From NCBI GenBank assembly GCA_030705665.1, contig JAUZQA010000073.1, forward strand, positions 1 through 11,671: a stretch of DNA of 11,671 nt, written 5' to 3'. Positions 1 through 7,700 of this stretch are shown here, one piece after another. The translations under genes and the position numbers were made by a program. Below the pieces are notes generated by a model that saw nothing but the letters and a program-made list of their open reading frames with translations, had not been told where the DNA came from and searched no databases. The DNA comes from Bacillota bacterium. GTDB taxonomy: Bacteria > Bacillota > Bacilli > Bacillales_B > DSM-18226. Each line of letters starts with the position of its first letter. The stretch's first letter is position 1.

Positions 1-29
1 ATATTTATAAAATAACACGAAGAATTAGG

Positions 30-59
30 TATCACAATAGAATCATATGTATTGTGATA
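30..59. repeat. Perfect 10-bp inverted repeat, possible operator
   Basis: TATCACAATA at 30-39 and its exact reverse complement at 50-59 are separated by 10 bases. On the minus strand the repeat begins within the -10 box of the promoter at 57-86 and covers the expected transcription start near 50. Half of one arm would not be transcribed, so a DNA operator fits better than an RNA hairpin. No T-run follows on either strand, which argues against a terminator. The half-sites resemble a Rex half-site (TTGTGA) but point the other way round, so I do not name a regulator. The palindrome is seen; its role is inferred. Confidence 0.55.
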
Positions 60-86
60 ATAGGCGGAATTGTTTGGAAAGTGCAA
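57..86 (-). promoter_or_regulatory. Sigma-A-type promoter reading out of the left edge
   Basis: On the minus strand the -35 box is TTGCAC (86-81), followed by an 18-base spacer and the -10 box TATTAT (62-57). It lies downstream of the accA terminator, so it should drive the next gene to the left, outside the window. In Bacillus that gene is normally pfkA (6-phosphofructokinase), followed by pyk. The downstream identity comes from conserved gene order, not from sequence seen here. Confidence 0.6.
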
Positions 87-161
87 CCGTTTTTAATGTT
101 TATCCTATTCAACCATTTGTATATCCTACCTCGATCAAATGTTACATACTAATTATTTTCA

Positions 162-195
162 TTTAAAAACGTGCTCTCAGGTGAGCACGTTTTAA
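162..195 (-). terminator. Rho-independent terminator of accDA
   Basis: Read on the minus strand, an 11-bp stem (AAAACGTGCTC pairing with GAGCACGTTTT, 193-183 with 176-166) encloses a 6-base loop and runs into a short T-run of five. The hairpin begins inside the accA stop codon (194-192), so accA has essentially no 3' untranslated region before its terminator. Confidence 0.85.
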
Positions 196-1169
196 GTGAT
201 ATTAATGAATTCATTTTGAGATGAAAACGATCCAATCGTCCTAAATCTTTGATAACGATTTTCGATCAATTCAGCTTCTGACAATTTCAAAAGTTGCTCA
301 AGTGAGGCTTTTAAAACTTTTTCAATTTCTTCTGCTTGTTTTTCAATATTTTTATGGGCTCCGCCTTTTATTTCGGGAATCACTTCATCAATAATACCCA
401 GCTGTTTTAAATCTGGTGCAGTTATTTTCATCGATTCAGCTGCAATTTTTGCTTTTGATGAATCCTTCCATAAAATAGCTGCAGCACCTTCTGGCGATAT
501 AACTGAGTAAGTAGAATTCTCAAGCATATGAATTTGGTTACCAACGCCCAATGCCAGAGCACCACCACTTCCGCCTTCGCCAATCACGATACAAATGACA
601 GGGACTGTTAATCCGGCCATTTCAACCAGATTCTTTGCGATCGCTTCACTCTGCCCGCGCTCCTCCGCAGCTTTACCAGGATATGCACCCTTTGTATCAA
701 TAAAACAAATAATCGGACGACGAAATTTTTCAGCCTGTCTCATTAAGCGCAGTGCTTTTCGGTAACCTTCCGGGTGTGGCATCCCAAAGTTACGCCGTAT
801 ATTTTCTTTTGTATCTTTTCCTCGCTGATGACCAATGACGGTAACTGGAAGTCCCTGAAATTTTGCAATGCCGCCAACGATCGCTTCATCGTCTCCAAAT
901 GTCCGGTCACCATGACACTCAAAAAAGTCTTCAAATAAATAATCGATATAATCAAGGGTTGTTGGCCTGCTAGGAAATCTGGCGATTTGGACCCGATCCC
1001 ATGGTCTAAGATTATCGTAGATGTCTTTTTCTAGTTTTTCGAGTCTGATTTCCAGTTTTTCTATTTCGCTCGTTAAATCAAGCTCAGATGTTTGGGTGAA
1101 TTCTTTTAATTCCGCTATTTTATTTCTTAATTGAACGATCGGACGTTCAAATTCCAATTCTCCTACCAC
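192..1169 (-). CDS. accA: Acetyl-CoA carboxylase carboxyltransferase, alpha subunit
   Basis: This is the alpha half of the carboxyltransferase that moves the carboxyl group from carboxybiotin on the biotin carrier protein to acetyl-CoA, giving malonyl-CoA for fatty acid synthesis in the cytoplasm. The 325-residue product has family length. The N-terminal helical region (about 1-55) precedes a crotonase-like fold with [10 protein letters not shown] at 114-123, DTKGAYPG at 158-165, the glycine-rich [12 protein letters not shown] at 198-209 and [12 protein letters not shown] at 225-236, all typical of AccA. The start is GTG (1169-1167), 9 bases after AGGAGG at 1184-1179, and it begins MVGELEFE as Bacillus AccA does. 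The first 7 bases overlap the end of accD, so the subunits are probably translationally coupled to keep stoichiometry. A terminator starts in the stop codon. Confidence 0.97.
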   Translation of the reverse strand: MVGELEFERPIVQLRNKIAELKEFTQTSELDLTSEIEKLEIRLEKLEKDIYDNLRPWDRVQIARFPSRPTTLDYIDYLFEDFFECHGDRTFGDDEAIVGGIAKFQGLPVTVIGHQRGKDTKENIRRNFGMPHPEGYRKALRLMRQAEKFRRPIICFIDTKGAYPGKAAEERGQSEAIAKNLVEMAGLTVPVICIVIGEGGSGGALALGVGNQIHMLENSTYSVISPEGAAAILWKDSSKAKIAAESMKITAPDLKQLGIIDEVIPEIKGGAHKNIEKQAEEIEKVLKASLEQLLKLSEAELIENRYQRFRTIGSFSSQNEFINIT

Positions 1170-2032
1170 TTCATTTCACCTCCTGGATAATGAATGTCAA
1201 GAATACTTGAAATCTGATCCTTTAATTCCAGGCGAGAAATAATGGCATCCAGCTGTCCATGTTTTAATAGGAATTCAGCTGTTTGGAAGTCTTCAGGAAG
1301 CTCTTCCCTTATTGTTTGTTCGATTGTTCTACGGCCGGCAAAAGCAATTAATGCACCTGGTTCAGCAAAATTATAATCTCCCATAGATGCAAAGCTGGCT
1401 GATACACCACCTGTAGTTGGATGGGTCATAATCGAAATATAAAGTCCGCCATGATTATCAAACCTTTTTAGAGCCACACTTGTTTTTGCCATTTGCATCA
1501 GGCTTATTGCGCCTTCCTGCATCCTTGCCCCGCCAGAAGCAGTAAAGATAATAAATGGAATAGAAAGTTCATCCGCTTTTTCAATTGCCCGGGTAATTTT
1601 TTCTCCGACAACAGATCCCATGCTGCCCATTCGAAAGGATGAGTCCATCACTGCAACGACAATTCGATGGTCGTTTATATTTCCAATTCCCGTAACGACA
1701 GCTTCATTAAGATGGCTGCTCTGACGATCCTTTTCAAGTTTTTCAATGTAATCAGGGAAGTTTAACGGATTTTCGGAAATCATGTTTGCATCGAGTTCCT
1801 CAAAGCTTCCTTCGTCAACAAAACTATCCACGCGTTCCCTCGCCGTCATTTTAAAATGATGGCTGCAATTTGGACAAACCATTAAATTTTTCATTAATTC
1901 TTTTGTATATATAATTTTTTTACACGATGGGCATTTTGTTAAAAGTCCTTCCGGGACATCCTGTTTTACAATACTGGAAGGAATTGTCGCATATTTTTTC
2001 TTTTTATTATTTGTAAAAAGCTCTTTTAGCAA
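1163..2032 (-). CDS. accD: Acetyl-CoA carboxylase carboxyltransferase, beta subunit
   Basis: This is the zinc-binding beta half of the acetyl-CoA carboxylase carboxyltransferase, partner of AccA in an alpha2-beta2 complex. The 289-residue protein has the N-terminal four-cysteine zinc ribbon (C34, C37, C53, C56). A crotonase-fold domain follows, with SGGARMQEG at 166-174 and a [13 protein letters not shown] stretch near 203-215. In the family the zinc ribbon contacts the active site and can bind nucleic acid. The start is TTG (2032-2030), preceded by GGGAGG with about 7 bases of spacing; no better start lies nearby. The 3' end overlaps accA by 7 bases and holds its ribosome binding site. The preceding unit ends in a terminator about 140 bases upstream, so accDA needs its own promoter, but I found none with both boxes convincing. 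Confidence 0.97.
   Translation of the reverse strand: MLKELFTNNKKKKYATIPSSIVKQDVPEGLLTKCPSCKKIIYTKELMKNLMVCPNCSHHFKMTARERVDSFVDEGSFEELDANMISENPLNFPDYIEKLEKDRQSSHLNEAVVTGIGNINDHRIVVAVMDSSFRMGSMGSVVGEKITRAIEKADELSIPFIIFTASGGARMQEGAISLMQMAKTSVALKRFDNHGGLYISIMTHPTTGGVSASFASMGDYNFAEPGALIAFAGRRTIEQTIREELPEDFQTAEFLLKHGQLDAIISRLELKDQISSILDIHYPGGEMKW
1179..1184 (-). promoter_or_regulatory. accA ribosome binding site inside accD
   Basis: AGGAGG on the minus strand (1184-1179) lies within the accD codons for Pro-Gly-Gly near the C terminus, 9 bases before the accA GTG. It fixes the accA start and supports coupled translation of the two subunits. Confidence 0.8.
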
Positions 2033-2257
2033 GGTAAATCCTCCCTCATTAGGTAAAGCTCAGTCAAGCTGGCAAATTTTTATGTCTGATATTTTGAAGT
2101 TTTCTATTTGTCTGCTACTTCGAGTATGTATAAATTCTAAGTTGTAATATTGTGGCAGAACCACTTGGGATATGAAAAATGCCCAGTTGTGCTTGGGCTA
2201 AAAATGCTTGTCTTATCCACTATAAAGTAAGAAAGCTTCAAAAACTGTCAGTCCATG
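2033..2257. other. Intergenic region upstream of accD
   Basis: This 225-base AT-rich stretch separates the regulator gene from accD. It contains the regulator's terminator (about 2175-2199) and, next to accD, its GGGAGG ribosome binding site. A TATACA box at 2132-2127 (minus) is the best -10 candidate for accDA but lacks a recognisable -35 box at 16-18 bases. I see no FapR-type palindrome, cre box, riboswitch or small gene. Confidence 0.5.
2175..2199 (-). terminator. Terminator after the FadR-family regulator gene
   Basis: On the minus strand GCCCA (2198-2194) pairs with TGGGC (2185-2181) across an 8-base loop, followed by A and five Ts. The stem is short but GC-rich in an AT-rich setting, and it lies about 60 bases after the regulator stop codon. 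It separates the malic enzyme-regulator unit from accDA, probably incompletely. Confidence 0.6.
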
Positions 2258-2872
2258 TCACAGATTAGTCGACAATTTTCTGAGTTCCCGATAAGCAGAA
2301 AGAGTTTTTCCCTCATCATTTCGTTCCAATCCCTTAAGAAGATCAGCATAATCTTCTTTGTACCACTTTGTTTGTTCGGAACATAGCACTTTGCAAAAAT
2401 CCTTTAATATAACCCATATTTTATATAATAAATGATTGTCTGCCGTTTTAACAATCTGATTAAAAAAGATTCCATCATCTATCATGTCAGAACTTAAATA
2501 TTCTTTCAATTTTTTTAGGCTCTCTTTATTCATTTTCTTAATAAAAAGCCTTAAACAATCCATTTCTATCATACATTTTGTTTCGAAAACATCCAACTGA
2601 GCCTTTTCATCCTGTAAAATAAAGGTGCTTAATAGCTGAACCAATTGATGATCTTGAAAATCTTTAATAAAGGTTCCTTCGCCTCTTCTTGTTTCAATTA
2701 AGCCTAACAATTCCAAGGCTCTTAATGCTTCACGAACCGAAGAGCGCCCGACATTCAGGCGCTCCGATAATTCACGTTCGGAAGGGATTTTATCTCCTGA
2801 CTTTAAACCGTCAGCATCGATCATTTCCCTTAGCTGTTTGACGATCTCTATATATACTTTTGAACCTGCCAC
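2258..2872 (-). CDS. GntR-family transcriptional regulator, FadR/FCD subfamily
   Basis: This 204-residue predicted DNA-binding repressor has a GntR winged helix-turn-helix at about 5-70, with the recognition region SERELSERLNVGRSSVREAL (31-50) and the wing TRRGEGTFI (61-69). An all-helical ligand domain (about 75-200) resembles FCD domains but lacks their metal-binding histidines: F137 stands where D-x3-H is expected, and Y175 replaces another. It is shorter than most FadR relatives (220-240 residues). The start is GTG, 8 bases after the malic enzyme stop, with only a weak upstream GTGAG, so translational coupling is likely. Nothing in B. subtilis 168 that I recall occupies this position. A FadR-type palindrome before the malic enzyme gene makes autoregulation likely. 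The ligand is unknown; an acyl-CoA or organic acid would suit the neighbours, but that is a guess. Confidence 0.88.
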   Translation of the reverse strand: MAGSKVYIEIVKQLREMIDADGLKSGDKIPSERELSERLNVGRSSVREALRALELLGLIETRRGEGTFIKDFQDHQLVQLLSTFILQDEKAQLDVFETKCMIEMDCLRLFIKKMNKESLKKLKEYLSSDMIDDGIFFNQIVKTADNHLLYKIWVILKDFCKVLCSEQTKWYKEDYADLLKGLERNDEGKTLSAYRELRKLSTNL

Positions 2873-2880
2873 TTAGGAAA

Positions 2881-4119
2881 TCACTCACTTTTACCAATAA
2901 TAGCAAGCTTTTTAGTTTTTTCTTTTATTTCCTCTGGGTCCATTTTCAAACGTGCTACACCTGTATCCATTGCAGCCCTTGCAACTGCTGCCGCTACAGC
3001 AGGAGCAACACGAGGATCAAACGGTCCAGGGATTACATAATCAGCATTTAATTCATCTTCACGTATTAACCCAGCAATCGCTTCGACAGCAGCTACCTTC
3101 ATTTTTTCATTAATATGTGTGGCCCGTACATCAAGAGCACCTCGGAAAATCCCAGGGAAAGCAAGAACATTGTTTACTTGATTAGGAAAATCAGACCGTC
3201 CTGTTCCAACAACCATTGCCCCTGCTGCTTTTGCCTCATCAGGCATAATCTCAGGATCTGGATTGGCCATTGCAAAAATAATCGCATTTGGATTCATCGA
3301 TGAAACCATTTCCTTTGTTAGTGCACCTGCAACCGAAACACCTATGAAGACATCAGCACCTTTAATAACATCCTCTAGTGCACCTTGTTGGTTATCGCGG
3401 TTTGTAAATTTAGCCACCTCGGCTTTGACGGCATTCATTCCCTGCGGTCTTCCTTCATAAATGGCACCTTTTGTATCACACATTATAATATCTCTGACAC
3501 CATAACTATATAAAAGTTTGATAATGGCAATTCCCGCTGCACCTGCACCATTTGCAACCACTTTAATTTCATTCATCTTTTTACCGACTAATTTTAACGC
3601 ATTTACAAGACCTGCGGCCGTTACTATAGCAGTGCCATGCTGGTCGTCATGGAAAACTGGAATATTCGTTTCCTTTTTTAGCCGTTCTTCGATAACAAAG
3701 CAGTTCGGGGCAGCAATATCTTCAAGATTTACACCGCCAAATGTAGGCTCTAGTAATTTTACGGTTTCAATTATTTTCTCTACATCAGTAGTATTTAAGC
3801 AAATTGGAAAAGCGTCAACACCTGCAAAACTCTTAAAAAGGACTGCCTTCCCTTCCATTACTGGAAGTGCTGCTTCCGGACCGATATTTCCAAGACCAAG
3901 GACAGCTGTTCCATCTGAAACGATCGCAACCATATTTCCCTTCATTGTATAGTCGTATACTTTTTCAGGGCTATCATAGATATCTTTACATGGTTCTGCT
4001 ACACCTGGTGAATACGCAAGGCTCAAATCTTTTGCATTTTTGACCTCTACTTTTGATTTTGATTCTAATTTCCCCTTGTTTATCCTGTGCATATGTAATG
4101 CTTCTTCGCGCAAGGTCAT
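2881..4119 (-). CDS. ytsJ: Malic enzyme, YtsJ-like, probably NADP-dependent
   Basis: Oxidatively decarboxylates malate to pyruvate and CO2, reducing NAD(P)+; the B. subtilis orthologue YtsJ prefers NADP and supplies NADPH. The 412-residue length matches (about 410). Seen: the malic N-terminal domain with the catalytic tyrosine in YSPGVAEPC (Y36), the lysine in GKAVLFK (K91), metal ligands E133-D134 and D159 in FHDDQHGT, then the Rossmann nucleotide-binding glycines GAGAAG at 191-196. There is no C-terminal phosphotransacetylase domain, so this is the short form. The ATG start follows AAGGAGTGAGG with close spacing. The gene begins its own unit: a promoter lies in the 121-base gap after dnaE, and the FadR-family regulator follows 8 bases downstream in the same transcript. 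Cofactor choice cannot be decided from the motifs alone. Confidence 0.95.
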   Translation of the reverse strand: MTLREEALHMHRINKGKLESKSKVEVKNAKDLSLAYSPGVAEPCKDIYDSPEKVYDYTMKGNMVAIVSDGTAVLGLGNIGPEAALPVMEGKAVLFKSFAGVDAFPICLNTTDVEKIIETVKLLEPTFGGVNLEDIAAPNCFVIEERLKKETNIPVFHDDQHGTAIVTAAGLVNALKLVGKKMNEIKVVANGAGAAGIAIIKLLYSYGVRDIIMCDTKGAIYEGRPQGMNAVKAEVAKFTNRDNQQGALEDVIKGADVFIGVSVAGALTKEMVSSMNPNAIIFAMANPDPEIMPDEAKAAGAMVVGTGRSDFPNQVNNVLAFPGIFRGALDVRATHINEKMKVAAVEAIAGLIREDELNADYVIPGPFDPRVAPAVAAAVARAAMDTGVARLKMDPEEIKEKTKKLAIIGKSE

Positions 4120-4156
4120 AATTGCCTCACTCCTTAAGATTTTTTCAAGAAGATGT

Positions 4157-4180
4157 CTATATAATCGTATATATATATAG
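4157..4180 (-). other. AT-alternating hairpin in the ytsJ leader
   Basis: CTATATA (4157-4163) and TATATAG (4174-4180) are inverted repeats flanking 10 bases, within a run of alternating A and T. In the ytsJ transcript this could form a weak hairpin just after the operator palindrome at 4181-4193. It may be only low-complexity sequence. Confidence 0.3.
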
Positions 4181-4193
4181 GTGGTCAGACCAC
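4181..4193. promoter_or_regulatory. Predicted FadR-family operator
   Basis: GTGGTC-A-GACCAC is a perfect 13-base palindrome containing TGGTCAGACCA, which fits the TGGTnnnACCA pattern bound by FadR-subfamily GntR regulators such as FadR, LldR and PdhR. It lies roughly 10-22 bases downstream of the predicted ytsJ transcription start, where a bound repressor would block elongation or initiation. The only regulator of that family in the window is the second gene of this transcript, so autoregulation is the simple reading. The palindrome is seen; the binding protein is inferred. Confidence 0.7.
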
Positions 4194-4209
4194 ACTAATT
4201 ACATAATTC

Positions 4210-4237
4210 ACTATAACACATAATAAAGAGTTGTAAA
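4210..4237 (-). promoter_or_regulatory. Sigma-A promoter of ytsJ and the regulator gene
   Basis: On the minus strand TTTACA (4237-4232), a 16-base spacer and TATAGT (4215-4210) form a good housekeeping promoter. TGT directly before the -10 box makes it an extended -10 promoter. Expected start is near 4203. It begins immediately after the dnaE stop codon; I see no terminator between dnaE and ytsJ, so read-through from dnaE may also contribute. Confidence 0.72.
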
Positions 4238-4240
4238 GGT

Positions 4241-7200
4241 CTATTCTCTTAAGATAACATTACTAGAACCAAGGAGGAGCTTCAATTTTTGCATGAGGTC
4301 ACTACTAGCTGTTACATTGTTTTCTTTCGATAATTTAACAGTTTTATTGATCCCTTCATAAAACAAAACGACATCCGTTTCACCTTTATAATTTTTCAGC
4401 AGCAGATTTACTTGTTGTAAAAAGGCGGGATCCTGTTTTTCCTTTTGGATTCTTAAGTATAAAACAGGAGAATCTTTTTTAGACATTTCCATCCATGATT
4501 CCAGTTCCACTGCTTTTTGAATAATAAATTGTTGCTTGCCGGAACGTTCCTCGGATTTTCCTTCTATCACTATTAAGTTTCCTTGATCAATCAGCTGCGA
4601 AGATTTCCTATACGTTTCTGGAAAGATAACAGCTTCTAATTCTCCAGTGTCGTCACTAACATTTAGGAAGGCCATCGCTTCTCCCTTTTTGGTACGAATC
4701 TTTTTTACGGATGTAATATAAACTCCGACTGAACCCCGGGCATTTCCTTTCGCAATATCATTTAAGTTCATTAAACCCTGTTTTTTTAGTTCCTTTTTAT
4801 ATGACGAAATGGGATGATCGGAGAGATAGATTCCTAATATTTCTTTTTCAAGTGAAAGTTTTATCTCCGGCTTGATCGGATCTACTTCTACATATTTAGG
4901 TTTTGGGAAAAATTCCTCTTCTGCAAATAAATCGAATTGAATGGCATCACTGGGTTTTACTAATTGTGCATGCTCAATTGCTACATCCAGGCTTGCTAAG
5001 TACACTGCCCGATCCTCTCCAAATTCATCGAAACTTCCAGAATGAACGAGCGCCTCAAGCGTTTTTCTATTTACCGCTTTCGAAGAGACTCTAATGCAAA
5101 AATCAAAAAGGTCTGCAAATCTTTTTATCTTCCTTGCCCGAAAAATTTCCTTTAAGGCCATTGCCCCTACTCCCCGAATAGCTCCGAGGCTATAGCGAAT
5201 TCCTTCTTTCTCAACAAGAAAATAAAATCCACTGTTATTAACAGAAGGCGGGAGAATCTTTATCCCCATTTGCTTGGATTCAAGAATATATTGTGAAATT
5301 TTCGATTCATTTCCAATGACAGAAGATAAAAGTCCCGCCATAAAACAAACTGGGTAGTGAACTTTTAGATAGGCTAGCTGATAGGCAATCATACTGTATG
5401 CTACAGCATGGCTCCGATTGAAGCCATAATTGGCAAATCTGACAATCAAATCATAGATTTCATTTGCCAATGGTGCATCGTATCCCTTTTTTAAAGCCCC
5501 TTGAACAAAATGGTCTCTTTCCATATCCAATACTTCTTTTTTCTTCTTGGATACCGCACGTCGCAAAAGGTCTGACTCACCAAGTGAAAAACCTGCCATT
5601 TTTGATGCAATCTGCATGATTTGCTCTTGGTAAACAATGACACCGTAGGTATTTTCTAAAATAGGTTTTAAATCAGAATGAGGATAGACAACAGGTTCCC
5701 TTCCGTGTTTACGGTCGATAAATAGCGGGATATTTTCCATTGGACCTGGTCGATATAGCGCGTTTACTGCCACGATATCCTCAAATCGTGAAGGCTCGAG
5801 CCTCGTTAATACCTTTTTCATTCCTTCAGATTCGAGCTGAAAAATCCCTGTTGTATCGCCTCTAGACAGCAATTTATATGTAGCCTGATCATCCAAGGGA
5901 ATTGAATGTAGATTTAATTTTTTCCGATTTACACGGTAAATGGAGTTCAAAATCGTATCGATGAGTGTAAGATTCCGCAAGCCAAGAAAGTCCATTTTTA
6001 ATAAACCCAATTCCTCAAGATACTCCATCGAGTATTGGGTCAAATACACTTGGTTATGGCCGGACTGAATCGGAACAAGCTCGACAAGCGGTTTTTCACT
6101 TAGTACTACCCCTGCTGCGTGTGTGGATGTGTGACGCGGCAATCCTTCAAGTTTTAAAGCTGTTTGAAACAGCCGAGTATTAAATGAATTTTCTTTTACA
6201 TATTTTTGCAGCTGAACGGACTCTTTATAGGCTGCAGAAAGTTCAATGCCAAGCCTGGAAGGAACAAGTCTTGATAATTGCTCAAGTTCCTTTGTATTAA
6301 GTCCAAATACCCTGCCAACATCTCTTAAAGCTGCTTTTGCGGCCATCGTTCCAAACGTTACGATTTGGGCAACATGCAGCTGGCCGTATTTTCCCGCCAC
6401 ATATTCGATTACTTCATCGCGCCGATTATCTGGAAAATCCGTGTCAATATCTGGCATTGTTACCCGCTCTGGATTTAGGAAACGTTCAAATAACAGATTG
6501 TGTTCAATTGGGTCTACATCTGTAATATTTAATACATATGCCACCAGAGAGCCAGCTGCAGAGCCCCTGCCAGGTCCAATTAAAATTCCTTTGTCGCGTG
6601 CATATTTAATAAAATCCCATACTATTAAAAAATAATCGCTAAATTTCATTTTCTGGATAACATCAAGTTCATAATACAGACGTTCATAATAGATGCTAGA
6701 TGGATCAGGATCGCGTTTTCTGATGCCCTCCAAACAAAGGTCCTTTAAAAATTGATCCGCAGTTTCCCCATTTTCTACTGGAAACTTAGGCAAATAGGTT
6801 TTGTTCAGTTCAATATTCACCTTACATCGATGTCCAATGGCAAGAGTATTCTCCAGTGCATCCGGATAGTCTGAAAGGCTTTCTGCCATTTCAGCAGATG
6901 ATTTTAAATAGTATTGATCACTTCCAAGTTTTTCTCTATGTTCGTCTTGTAATTTATCCCCATTTTTAATTGCAAGTAAACATTCATGTGCAAACTGATC
7001 CTCTTTATTTAAAAAATATACTTGATTTGTTGCAGCAATCGGTATATTCAATTCGTTTGCTAACAACAATAATTTTTTGCGAACCTTTTCTTCCTGTTCG
7101 AGTCCATGATTTTGAATCGATAGAAAAAAGTTTTCTTTCCCAAAAATGCTGCTAAACCTCTGAATAAGTCCCCTTGCGATTTGCTCCTTTTCCGCAAGTA

Positions 7201-7603
7201 TGTTCTGCTCGATTTCCCCTTCGATACCGGGAGTTATCGCAATGAGCCCTTTTGAATAATGGATTAGCCACTTAATCGGTATACATTTTTCATCTCTTGT
7301 TTGAACAGCACTTGATATTTTTAACAGGTTTTTAAATCCCATGTTATTTTCAGCCAACAACACAAGCGGATAAGCGGATTCCGCTCCTTCACTTTCGACA
7401 TCAACTGTTAAACCTAATATCGGTTTTATTCCATTTTTCTGACATAATTTATAAAATTCAACTGCACCGTACATCACATTTCGGTCTGTTAACGCTAATG
7501 CTTTAAAGCCTTGCCTTTTTGCTTTATCGATACATTCATTCATTGAAATGGTGCTTGATAGTAGACTGTATGCACTATATAGCTGCAGATGAATAAAAGA
7601 CAT
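4241..7603 (-). CDS. dnaE: DNA polymerase III alpha subunit, DnaE type
   Basis: This C-family replicative polymerase lacks the 3'-5' exonuclease of PolC; in B. subtilis DnaE extends RNA primers before hand-off to PolC. From the preferred start the protein has 1120 residues, close to the B. subtilis enzyme (about 1115). Domains: PHP (about 1-200), palm with GPGRGSAAG at 343-351, catalytic aspartates D385 and D387 in PDIDTD and D538 in KMDFLG, fingers with GFNRSHAVAYS at 727-737, helix-hairpin-helix region, and an OB fold near 958-1037. The PHP metal site looks degenerate (HLQLYS and LTDRN). The open frame also allows ATG at 7627, eight residues longer with AAGGA upstream. ATG 7603 is preferred because homologues begin MSF-x-HLQ and because the TATAAT box at 7645-7640 would start transcription almost at 7627. 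Confidence 0.96.
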   Translation of the reverse strand: MSFIHLQLYSAYSLLSSTISMNECIDKAKRQGFKALALTDRNVMYGAVEFYKLCQKNGIKPILGLTVDVESEGAESAYPLVLLAENNMGFKNLLKISSAVQTRDEKCIPIKWLIHYSKGLIAITPGIEGEIEQNILAEKEQIARGLIQRFSSIFGKENFFLSIQNHGLEQEEKVRKKLLLLANELNIPIAATNQVYFLNKEDQFAHECLLAIKNGDKLQDEHREKLGSDQYYLKSSAEMAESLSDYPDALENTLAIGHRCKVNIELNKTYLPKFPVENGETADQFLKDLCLEGIRKRDPDPSSIYYERLYYELDVIQKMKFSDYFLIVWDFIKYARDKGILIGPGRGSAAGSLVAYVLNITDVDPIEHNLLFERFLNPERVTMPDIDTDFPDNRRDEVIEYVAGKYGQLHVAQIVTFGTMAAKAALRDVGRVFGLNTKELEQLSRLVPSRLGIELSAAYKESVQLQKYVKENSFNTRLFQTALKLEGLPRHTSTHAAGVVLSEKPLVELVPIQSGHNQVYLTQYSMEYLEELGLLKMDFLGLRNLTLIDTILNSIYRVNRKKLNLHSIPLDDQATYKLLSRGDTTGIFQLESEGMKKVLTRLEPSRFEDIVAVNALYRPGPMENIPLFIDRKHGREPVVYPHSDLKPILENTYGVIVYQEQIMQIASKMAGFSLGESDLLRRAVSKKKKEVLDMERDHFVQGALKKGYDAPLANEIYDLIVRFANYGFNRSHAVAYSMIAYQLAYLKVHYPVCFMAGLLSSVIGNESKISQYILESKQMGIKILPPSVNNSGFYFLVEKEGIRYSLGAIRGVGAMALKEIFRARKIKRFADLFDFCIRVSSKAVNRKTLEALVHSGSFDEFGEDRAVYLASLDVAIEHAQLVKPSDAIQFDLFAEEEFFPKPKYVEVDPIKPEIKLSLEKEILGIYLSDHPISSYKKELKKQGLMNLNDIAKGNARGSVGVYITSVKKIRTKKGEAMAFLNVSDDTGELEAVIFPETYRKSSQLIDQGNLIVIEGKSEERSGKQQFIIQKAVELESWMEMSKKDSPVLYLRIQKEKQDPAFLQQVNLLLKNYKGETDVVLFYEGINKTVKLSKENNVTASSDLMQKLKLLLGSSNVILRE

Positions 7604-7639
7604 GGTTTTCACACCCTTTATAAACATTCTTCTTTCCTT

Positions 7640-7668
7640 ATTATAGAGCTAGATTTAAAAAAAGAAAA
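7640..7668 (-). promoter_or_regulatory. Probable sigma-A promoter of dnaE
   Basis: A perfect TATAAT (7645-7640, minus) lies 17 bases after a poor -35 match, TTTTCT (7668-7663). Expected start is near 7633, giving a leader of about 30 bases to the ATG at 7603. The weak -35 box lowers confidence. Confidence 0.5.
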
Positions 7669-7700
7669 TATGTTCTCATTTTTAACCCCATGAAATGTAA

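Noticed and set aside
30..59. Inverted repeat as a transcription terminator
   Set aside because: No T-run follows on either strand, and half the structure precedes the likely start of the overlapping promoter.
2213..2251. CTGACA and TTTATA boxes (minus) as an accDA promoter
   Set aside because: The spacing is 19 bases, the boxes are weak, and the site lies upstream of the terminator at 2175-2199.
3518..3952. Open frame of 144 codons on the plus strand opposite ytsJ
   Set aside because: It lies wholly inside the well-supported malic enzyme gene on the other strand; the composition is that of an antisense shadow and no family is recognisable.
6246..6635. Open frame of 129 codons opposite dnaE
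   Set aside because: It is antisense to the catalytic core of dnaE, where codon constraint leaves long open frames by chance; no start signal or recognisable domain.
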